A stretch of 21,682 nucleotides of DNA, taken from NCBI GenBank assembly GCA_015484715.1, contig WFUY01000577.1:1-21682 (forward strand), read 5' to 3'. This document shows positions 1 through 5,755 of the stretch, piece after piece (within the stretch, counting starts at the first letter, position 1; every line of letters starts with the position of its first letter). Below the pieces are notes generated by a model. The model worked only from the letters and a program-made list of their open reading frames with translations, was not told the origin of the DNA and did not search any database. This stretch comes from Thermoflexales bacterium (GTDB taxonomy: Bacteria > Chloroflexota > Anaerolineae > S140-20). The translations under genes and the position numbers were made by a program.

Positions 1-19
1 AGATGTGTATAAGAGACAG
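1..19 (+). other. Tn5/Nextera mosaic-end adapter (artefact)
   Basis: The first 19 bases match exactly the 19-base Tn5 transposase mosaic end used in Nextera tagmentation libraries. It sits at the very edge of the contig and abuts the closing helix of rnpB with no transposon around it. It is untrimmed adapter, not biology. Confidence 0.96.
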
Positions 20-428
20 AGCCCAGGTCGGCCTGTAAGCCGGATTCTGTCCCCCGACGGGGTCGGGGTGGCGGTCATCTCTCTGGGACGGCGGTTGCCC
101 GCCGCCTCATGCGGCCTACCCGGGGGTCGAGGGAGACGGGCCGCCTCCCGCGCGGCCGGCGGAGCCGACCACGCTTCCCCCCTGCTTGGCCTTGCTCCCG
201 GTGGGGGTTGCCTGGCCGCGCCGGTCACCCGGCGCGCCGGTGGTCTCTTACACCACCTTTTCACCCTTGCCCGCAGAGGGGCCGGAAGCCCCTCCCGTTG
301 GCGGTCTGTTTCTGTGGCCCTGTCCGCGGGTTACCCCGCCTGGGTGTTACCCAGCACCGTGCCCTGTGGAGTCCGGACTTTCCTCACCCTGCCCGAGGCA
401 GGGCGCGACCGCCCGGCCGGCCTGGGCT
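20..428 (-). ncRNA. rnpB: RNase P RNA, bacterial class A
   Basis: This is the catalytic RNA of RNase P, which cuts the 5' leaders from pre-tRNAs. Read on the minus strand it has the 5' signature GAGGAAAGTCCGGACTCC (368-385), the central CACAGAAACAGACCGCC block (around 295-315), and the near-terminal ACAGAATCCGGCTTACAGG type motif (30-50). The ends pair as helix P1: agcccaggccggc at the 5' end (416-428) with gccgacctgggct at the 3' end (20-32), with one mismatch. That gives about 409 nt, normal for class A. The 3' end touches the sequencing adapter, so any 3' tail and its terminator are missing. The predicted promoter start (around 475) lies about 47 bases before P1, implying a short 5' leader. 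Confidence 0.95.
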
Positions 429-472
429 TTCCTCAATCTGTTCTCCGTGGAGGGCGTCCCGTTGGATGTTAC

Positions 473-758
473 CTGTTGGATATTATAGATGCGATAGTAC
501 AAATGGGCAAGTCGCCGGCAGGTCTTCTCGTAGTTTCTGCCGCCGCGCTTGCGCCAAGCCGGTTGGCGTTGGAGTCGGCGCAGCTTTCTCCGGGCCTGTT
601 CCCAGGGGACGGGGGGCCTCAAGGCACCGACCGGCGCTCAACAGGGTCATCGCCCGGACGCCCAGGTCAACGCCGGGAGGCTCGCCGGTGGCTGGCCTGA
701 CCTCCACCCTCTCGCGCACCTGGACGCTGACGAACCAGCGTCCCACCCGCTCCGACAT
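473..758 (-). pseudogene. tnpB: Fossil fragment of IS200/IS605-type tnpB (OrfB)
   Basis: Two minus-strand frames together resemble the middle of TnpB, the RNA-guided nuclease of IS200/IS605 elements. The upstream frame (758 down to about 603) reads RWFVSVQV, then [15 protein letters not shown], which resembles the RuvC-I segment with its catalytic Asp (codon 666-668). The next frame (about 605 down to 473) reads [20 protein letters not shown], then [10 protein letters not shown], matching the basic helical segment that normally follows. A shift is needed between about 592 and 605. The upstream frame meets a stop at 768-770, and similarity ends after NIQQ at 473. N- and C-terminal parts, zinc finger and transposon ends are absent. 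The identification rests on motif recall, not alignment. Confidence 0.72.
482..510 (-). promoter_or_regulatory. Sigma70-type promoter of rnpB
   Basis: On the minus strand there is TTGCCC (505-510), a 17-base spacer, and a perfect TATAAT (482-487). The predicted start is near 475, about 47 bases before P1 of rnpB. The two hexamers fall inside codons of the tnpB fossil (Leu-Ala-His and Tyr-Asn), so the promoter lies within former coding sequence. Confidence 0.75.
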
Positions 759-771
759 CGGATTTCTTCAC

Positions 772-800
772 TGGACGGAGCATACAAAGCATAGTAAAAT
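772..800 (+). promoter_or_regulatory. Possible promoter of the PhnD-kinase-regulator operon
   Basis: TGGACG (772-777), a 17-base spacer and TAAAAT (795-800) form a moderate sigma70-like match. Its expected start, about base 807, coincides with the GTG start at 808, so the message could be leaderless. No Shine-Dalgarno motif precedes that GTG, which fits, but the -35 match is only four of six. Confidence 0.35.
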
Positions 801-807
801 CCACCAC

Positions 808-1731
808 GTGATCCGTAGATTGTGGTTGCTTCTGTCCATACTGGCGTTGCTTTCCCCGCTGGGAGCCTGTGCTCGCGAGCCGACCACCTCGGTCCATCTC
901 TCGGAGAATTTGTTGACCGAGGTGGTGTGGCCGCCGGTACGGGAGGACGGCGTGTGGGCCTTTGGCTTCGACCGCCGGCTGGAGCCCAAAGAGGACGTGC
1001 GCATGAACGCCTCGCTCCTCAATTGGCTGGAGGCGCGCACCGGGCTCACCTACCGCCTGTATGTCACGCCGCGCGATGGCAATGTGGTGGACGACCTGTG
1101 CAGCGGCAGGGTCCACTTTGCCATTGTGGGCACCGTCTCCTATCTCCAGGCGTATCACCGCTGCGGCGCTCGCATCCTGGTTCGCGGGCTTAACGCTGAA
1201 GGGGAAGATACCTATCGGGCCGCTATCGTCGTGCCGCCGGCCAGCGAGTTGCGCACGATTGCCGACCTGCGAGGCCGCACCTTCGCCTTTGGCGCACCCA
1301 ACTCCACCCAGGGACATCTCATTCCCCGCCTGATGCTGCAGCAGGCGGGCCTCACCCTCGCGGACCTCCGTGCCTACACCTACACCGGCTCCCACGCGGC
1401 AACCGCTAACGCGGTGACCAGCGGCCGCTTCGATGCCGGCGGCCTTCAGGATACGCTGGCGAGCGACCTGGCTGCCCGCGGGTTGGTGCGCATCCTGGCT
1501 CTGTCGGAACCCTATCCGTCCAGCGGGATTGTGGCCGGGCCGGCGGCGCCGGCCAAGACGGTGGCCATCGTGCAGCAGGCACTGCTGGCTCTGGACCCCA
1601 CTGGCACCGATGCCGCGGCCCTCTACCACTGGGAGCGTTCCGAGATGCCTCGTGGGTTTGTCCTCGCCCGCGACGCCGACTACGAAGACCTGCGCCGTAT
1701 TGCGCGCGATGTCGGTCTGCTGGAGCCGTGA
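808..1731 (+). CDS. PhnD-like (phosphate/phosphonate-type) binding lipoprotein
   Basis: This 307-residue protein is a type 2 periplasmic binding protein of the PhnD/transferrin-like family. The GTG start at 808 gives a classic lipoprotein signal: VIRRL, a hydrophobic run, then LGAC with the lipidated Cys at 21. An open frame reaches further upstream but crosses rnpB and the tnpB fossil, so it is not the gene. Family hallmarks include NWLEARTG near residue 71, [14 protein letters not shown] near 100, [22 protein letters not shown] near 152, and [11 protein letters not shown] near 208. No ABC permease or ATPase is nearby. Instead a sensor kinase starts 1 base after its stop, so it probably acts as an extracytoplasmic ligand-sensing partner. 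That resembles AioX/ArxX (arsenite) or the PhnD-like sensor domain of TtrS (tetrathionate). The ligand is unknown. Confidence 0.85.
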   Translation: MIRRLWLLLSILALLSPLGACAREPTTSVHLSENLLTEVVWPPVREDGVWAFGFDRRLEPKEDVRMNASLLNWLEARTGLTYRLYVTPRDGNVVDDLCSGRVHFAIVGTVSYLQAYHRCGARILVRGLNAEGEDTYRAAIVVPPASELRTIADLRGRTFAFGAPNSTQGHLIPRLMLQQAGLTLADLRAYTYTGSHAATANAVTSGRFDAGGLQDTLASDLAARGLVRILALSEPYPSSGIVAGPAAPAKTVAIVQQALLALDPTGTDAAALYHWERSEMPRGFVLARDADYEDLRRIARDVGLLEP

Positions 1732-1732
1732 G

Positions 1733-4078
1733 ATGGTTGGACTTGGGCTGAGCTGGGCCGGGAAGATACTGCGGCGTATGGAGCGCTGGCTGCCGCGGCG
1801 GCTGACCACTCGCGTGACGCTGGCTGTGATGGTCATTGTGGTGGCGGCCGGCTTCATCACCACCGGAGCCATCAACCAGGTCCTGTTGCAAAACCTGCGC
1901 GCTGAATCAATTACCTCCGGGCAGACGCTGACCCTGGCCCTGGGCGAGAGCCTGGCCAACGCTCTGGTGGAGGGGGACCTGGCCGCGGTGCAAGAGGCGG
2001 TCAACGCAGCCGTGCGCCGCAATCAGGGCGTGGTGTACGCCTTCGCCTTTGGCCCTGATACTCCCATCATCCACACCTTTCCCGACGGCTTTCCGGCCGA
2101 CTTGCTGCAGGTCCTGCCGGCCGACCGTGAGCAGCCCGGCGAGGGGCTCCTGCTCCGCACTGAATACGGTCTGGTTCGCGACTTCGGCTATCGGCCGTTG
2201 AATGGACTGCCGGCTGAGGTCCACCTGGGGATCAGCCAGGCGCGCATTGTTGCCGTGCAACGCCAGGTAACGGGCTTCGTGTTGGCGCTGACCGCGGTCG
2301 GCTGCCTGCTGGCGGCAGCGGTGGCCTACGGCTTCAGCCGGTTGGCCACCTACCCGCTGGTCGAGCTGACGCGGCGCGTACAGCGGTTGGGCCGGGGCCA
2401 TCTGGACGAGCGCATTGATCTGCCGCCTGGCGACGAGGTAGGGGACCTGGCCGCGGCTTTCAACCAGATGGCCAGCGACATCCAGACGGCTATCCAGCAG
2501 TTGCAGGTGTCCGAGGCCGGCTATCGGGACCTGTTGACGGCCGCTGGCACAGTGGGCGAGGGAATTGCGCTGATTTGCGATGAAGGTCCCGATGAGGGCA
2601 CGTTCCTGTTCGTCAACAGGGCCTTCGCTCGCCTGGCCGGCTTTGAACCGGCGGAACTGTTGGGGGCCAATGCTGCCAGTATCCTGCACCCCGACTCGTT
2701 GGCCGCGGCGCGGGCCGCGTGGCAAGCGATCCGCTCAGGCGATCGCGCTGAGATGCCCGGTGAATTCACCATGGTAGATCGCCACGGTCGGACGCGCATT
2801 CTGGAGACGACCGGCACCCTGGTTGAGTACCAGGGCCGACGCGCTTTGGCCTGGTTTACGCGCGACGTTACCCAGCGCAAGGCACGCGAGGAGGAGCTAC
2901 GTCGGCGCAATCGGGAGTTGACGGCCCTCAACGCTGTGGCCTCAGCCGTTGGAGAACCCTTGCCAGCCGACGAGATCCTCAAGCGTGCCTTGCATCAGAT
3001 CTTGAGTGCGCTGGACCTGACCGCCGGCTGGATCTTTGTGCTCACGGAGAACGGGCAGCCCCATCTGGCGGCTTCTCAGGGACTGGCAGCAAGGTCCGAG
3101 GCTTTCGCTTTTCCCGAGTGCCCGTGTGGCCAGGTGCTGCGGGAGAACAAGCCGCGCATTGTGGACGCGACGGCAGGGGAAGGGTGTCTGGCCCAACATG
3201 CGCTGGACACCAGCGGGCAGCCCCTTATGTGCCACGCCACAGTGCCTGTGCAGGCACGAGGACGCACGCTGGGCGTGTTGAGCGTGGCCGCGATCAGCCT
3301 GCGAGCCTTCGACGCGGCGGAGATGAACCTGCTGGCGGCAGTGGGCCAGCAGATCGGCATCGCGCTGGAGAACGCCCGTCTGTGGGAGGAGCTGCGCCAG
3401 AAGGAACGGGTGCGCAGCGAACTGCTGGCACAGGTGATTCGCGCTCAGGAAGAAGAGCGCCAACGCATCGCCCGTGAGCTGCACGATGGCATCGGCCAGT
3501 CCCTGAATGCCCTCGTCTTTGGCCTGAACGCGGTCAGCACTGCCTTGAGCCAGGCTCCGGATATGGCTCCTGAGTTGCTGGACCGGCTGCGCGTTTCAAC
3601 CAGCGATACGGTGAAGGAGCTGCAGGAGGTCATCTACGACCTGCGCCCAAGCCTGCTGGATGATCTGGGGTTGTGCCGGGCCCTGCGCTGGTACGCTGAG
3701 GAGCGCTTGCAGAAGCGCGGCATCGAGGTCGTCCTGGACGTGCCGGAGGAGACCCGGCGTTTGTCTTCCGAGGTGGAGACGGCCCTGTTCCGCATCGGGC
3801 AGGAGGCCATCACCAACATCGGCAAGCACGCTCAGGCGCATGAAGTGCACATCCGCCTGCGGGTTGAGGGGCGGCAGGCGTGCATGGAGATCCAGGACGA
3901 TGGCGTCGGCTTCAACCCAGGCAAGGCTTTGGCCGAGGACAACAGCCGGCGTGGCTGGGGGCTGCTGGGCATGCAGGAACGGGCGGCATTGCTGGGTGGT
4001 CAATTCGTCATCGAGAGCGAACCCGGCCGCGGCACCCGGTTGTGCGTCACGCTGCCATTGAAGGAGGGGAACATATGA
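1733..4078 (+). CDS. NarX/NreB-class membrane sensor histidine kinase (HAMP-PAS-GAF)
   Basis: This 781-residue kinase starts at ATG 1733, 1 base after the lipoprotein stop. In order: membrane helix about 28-48; periplasmic domain 49-178; second helix 180-202; HAMP 203-255; PAS about 258-382; coiled linker; GAF about 400-550; HisKA_3 with the phospho-accepting His584 in RELHDGIGQ; HATPase with N box Asn695 ([10 protein letters not shown]), DDGVGF at 722 and GWGLLGM at 741. The GAF domain carries Cys463, Cys465 (CPCG), Cys485 and Cys500, a set that could bind an Fe-S cluster or other redox cofactor (inference). It overlaps the regulator gene by 4 bases (ATGA). By context it pairs with the PhnD-like lipoprotein and controls the molybdoenzyme operon downstream. 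Confidence 0.9.
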   Translation: MVGLGLSWAGKILRRMERWLPRRLTTRVTLAVMVIVVAAGFITTGAINQVLLQNLRAESITSGQTLTLALGESLANALVEGDLAAVQEAVNAAVRRNQGVVYAFAFGPDTPIIHTFPDGFPADLLQVLPADREQPGEGLLLRTEYGLVRDFGYRPLNGLPAEVHLGISQARIVAVQRQVTGFVLALTAVGCLLAAAVAYGFSRLATYPLVELTRRVQRLGRGHLDERIDLPPGDEVGDLAAAFNQMASDIQTAIQQLQVSEAGYRDLLTAAGTVGEGIALICDEGPDEGTFLFVNRAFARLAGFEPAELLGANAASILHPDSLAAARAAWQAIRSGDRAEMPGEFTMVDRHGRTRILETTGTLVEYQGRRALAWFTRDVTQRKAREEELRRRNRELTALNAVASAVGEPLPADEILKRALHQILSALDLTAGWIFVLTENGQPHLAASQGLAARSEAFAFPECPCGQVLRENKPRIVDATAGEGCLAQHALDTSGQPLMCHATVPVQARGRTLGVLSVAAISLRAFDAAEMNLLAAVGQQIGIALENARLWEELRQKERVRSELLAQVIRAQEEERQRIARELHDGIGQSLNALVFGLNAVSTALSQAPDMAPELLDRLRVSTSDTVKELQEVIYDLRPSLLDDLGLCRALRWYAEERLQKRGIEVVLDVPEETRRLSSEVETALFRIGQEAITNIGKHAQAHEVHIRLRVEGRQACMEIQDDGVGFNPGKALAEDNSRRGWGLLGMQERAALLGGQFVIESEPGRGTRLCVTLPLKEGNI

Positions 4079-4716
4079 TTCGTATCCTGATCGCCGACGA
4101 TCACGCTATCCTGCGGGCCGGCATCCGGGCGCTGCTGCAGCTACATTCGGATTTCGAGGTAGTCGGCGAGGCGGCCGACGGCCACGAGACGTTGGTTCAG
4201 GTGCAGACCCTCAAGCCCGACGTGGTGTTGATGGACATCGGTATGCCGGGCATGGACGGGCTGGCGGCCACCCACGAGATCGTCAGCACCTATCCAGCCA
4301 CGCGCGTTCTCATCTTGACTCAACACGAGAACAAGGAGTATGTGCTGCCCGCTTTGAAGGCTGGCGCGGCCGGCTATGTGCTCAAGCGGGCGCCGGACGA
4401 CAGCCTGGTGCGCGCCATCCGCGAGGTATACGCTGGCGGCACCTACCTGGACCCACGTGTGAGCGGCGTGCTGGTGGACGATGTGCGGAGGCAGGCCGGC
4501 GGCGTGCCGGCCGACCCCTACGACACACTGACAGAGCGGGAGCGGGAGGTGCTGGTGCTGCTGGCCCAGGGCAAGACCTACCAGGAGGTGGCCGAGACCC
4601 TGTTCATCAGCGTCAAGACGGTGGACTTCCACCGCGCCAACCTGATGCGCAAGCTGGGCCTCTCCAACCGGGCTGAACTGGTGCGCTTTGCCATCGAGCG
4701 GGGGATAGTGACGTAG
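4075..4716 (+). CDS. NarL/FixJ-family response regulator (REC + LuxR HTH)
   Basis: This 213-residue regulator is the cognate partner of the upstream kinase. The start at 4075 is fixed by a strong ribosome site (aaggagggg at 4061-4069) and by the 4-base ATGA overlap with the kinase gene. The receiver domain (1-120) has the acidic pair Asp8-Asp9, the phospho-accepting Asp54 in [11 protein letters not shown], Thr82 and Lys104. The LuxR-type helix-turn-helix (about 147-207) reads [15 protein letters not shown], then [19 protein letters not shown]. It most likely activates the B-A-D-C operon starting 122 bases downstream, where a dyad sits just upstream of the promoter. Family and role in a two-component system are clear; the regulon is inferred from position. 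Confidence 0.93.
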   Translation: MIRILIADDHAILRAGIRALLQLHSDFEVVGEAADGHETLVQVQTLKPDVVLMDIGMPGMDGLAATHEIVSTYPATRVLILTQHENKEYVLPALKAGAAGYVLKRAPDDSLVRAIREVYAGGTYLDPRVSGVLVDDVRRQAGGVPADPYDTLTEREREVLVLLAQGKTYQEVAETLFISVKTVDFHRANLMRKLGLSNRAELVRFAIERGIVT

Positions 4717-4718
4717 GA

Positions 4719-4761
4719 AACTAGGATTTTCCCCAGGTTCGAACCCGTTGCTTCCCTAGTT
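4719..4761 (+). promoter_or_regulatory. Candidate regulator-binding dyad upstream of the redox operon
   Basis: Two nearly concentric symmetric elements sit just upstream of the promoter: arms aactagg (4719-4725) and cctagtt (4755-4761), around a perfect 10-base palindrome ggttcgaacc (4736-4745). The outer arm touches the -35 box, the usual place for a class II activator site. The adjacent LuxR-type regulator is the natural candidate ligand. It could instead be a weak stem-loop at the end of the regulator gene. Confidence 0.4.
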
Positions 4762-4788
4762 GTATGCCCGCCTCCTTTCTGCTACAAT
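4760..4788 (+). promoter_or_regulatory. Promoter of the molybdoenzyme operon
   Basis: TTGTAT (4760-4765), a 17-base spacer and TACAAT (4783-4788), preceded by TGC as an extended -10. The predicted start is near 4795, giving a leader of about 44 bases. The weak -35 suits an activator-dependent promoter. Confidence 0.6.
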
Positions 4789-4833
4789 GTTGATTGGGAG
4801 GTCATCCCTGGACCCAATAGCAGAAAGGAGGCG
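4769..4833 (+). promoter_or_regulatory. 15-bp perfect inverted repeat that can mask the operon's ribosome site
   Basis: cgcctcctttctgct (4769-4783) and agcagaaaggaggcg (4819-4833) are perfect reverse complements. Inside, attggg (4793-4798) can pair with cccaat (4813-4818). The right arm contains the Shine-Dalgarno sequence aaaggagg (4824-4831) of the gene at 4839. The left arm lies in the promoter, upstream of the predicted start (around 4795). Only RNA reading through from upstream would contain both arms and hide the ribosome site. No T-run follows, so it is not a terminator. Confidence 0.65.
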
Positions 4834-4838
4834 TCGCT

Positions 4839-5744
4839 ATGTCTCTGGACAGAGGCTCGGAGGCCGGCCCTCTCGCCAGCGAGGAGTCGCGCCGGTCCTT
4901 CCTGGGCAAGTTCGCCAGCGTGGTCTTCGCCGGCCTGGTGGCGCCGGCTGTGCTGGGCGACACCGAGCCGGTGCGTGCTGGACCGGCCGCCCAGGCCGAG
5001 GGGCTGGTCCCTGTGGTGGAACTGCCGGAGCCGGTGGAGGGCGAACATCCCGTCCAGCGCATGATGGAGGACCTGCAGCGCGCCCTGCAGAAGCCGGTGG
5101 AGCAGCGCAAATGGGCTATGGTCATTGATCTGCGCAAGTGCACCGGCTGCAACGGCTGCAACGTGGCCTGTATCACCGAGAACAAATTGCCGCCGGGCGT
5201 CACCTACCGGCCGGTGATGACTGAGACCCACGGCACCTATCCCAACGTGGCTCGGCGCTTCGTGCCCCGGCCCTGCATGCAATGCGAGGATCCGCCCTGC
5301 GTGCCTGTGTGCCCGGTACACGCCACCTGGAAGCGTGCCGATGGCATCGTGGTCATTGACTACGACCAGTGCATCGGCTGCCGCTACTGCATCACAGCCT
5401 GCCCCTACTCAGCCCGCTCCTTCGATTCGGGCTACTTCTACGGCGACTTCGAGGGGGGCGAGCGCCAGCCCTATGAACTGCTGCCATCGCCCGAGTATGG
5501 TGAGAATCGCACGCGGGCCGACGGCGGATCGCCCATTGGCAACGCCCGCAAGTGCCACTTCTGTCTCCACCGCATCGAGCGTGGGGAGTTGCCGGCCTGC
5601 ACCCTCAGTTGCATGGGCCGCGCTACCTACTTCGGCGATATGAACGACCCCAAGAGCCTGGTCTCTGAGCTCATCGGCCAGCCCAACGTGATGCGGCTGA
5701 AGGAAGACATGGGCACTGATCCCAAAGTCTTCTACCTGGTTTAG
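4839..5744 (+). CDS. Tat-exported four-cluster ferredoxin-like subunit (DmsB/PsrB/TtrB type)
   Basis: This 301-residue electron-transfer subunit passes electrons between the membrane anchor and the molybdenum subunit. A twin-arginine signal (SRRSFLGKF at 18-26, then a hydrophobic stretch) predicts export of its own, as reported for some TtrB-like subunits. Four cysteine sets are complete: 101/104/107/111, 146/149/154/158, 178/181/184/188 and 239/242/254/258, as expected for four [4Fe-4S] clusters of the DMSO-reductase B-subunit family. The ribosome site aaaggagg lies 7 bases before the ATG. It is first in the operon; the catalytic gene follows 11 bases after its stop. Length and spacing are normal, with no sign of damage. 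Confidence 0.93.
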   Translation: MSLDRGSEAGPLASEESRRSFLGKFASVVFAGLVAPAVLGDTEPVRAGPAAQAEGLVPVVELPEPVEGEHPVQRMMEDLQRALQKPVEQRKWAMVIDLRKCTGCNGCNVACITENKLPPGVTYRPVMTETHGTYPNVARRFVPRPCMQCEDPPCVPVCPVHATWKRADGIVVIDYDQCIGCRYCITACPYSARSFDSGYFYGDFEGGERQPYELLPSPEYGENRTRADGGSPIGNARKCHFCLHRIERGELPACTLSCMGRATYFGDMNDPKSLVSELIGQPNVMRLKEDMGTDPKVFYLV

Positions 5745-5755
5745 GGAGGTGGGTG

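Noticed and set aside
109..807. In-frame extension of the lipoprotein gene far upstream
   Set aside because: The frame is open back to 109 but runs antisense through rnpB and the tnpB fossil. The lipoprotein signal starts cleanly at GTG 808.
667..2022. Long minus-strand open frame of 451 codons
   Set aside because: It is antisense to the lipoprotein and kinase genes, has low-complexity GC-driven composition and shows no family motif.
4731..4750. tRNA-like T-arm sequence ggttcgaacc
   Set aside because: It looks like a T-loop, but there are no matching anticodon, D or acceptor arms around it. It is read instead as part of a dyad.
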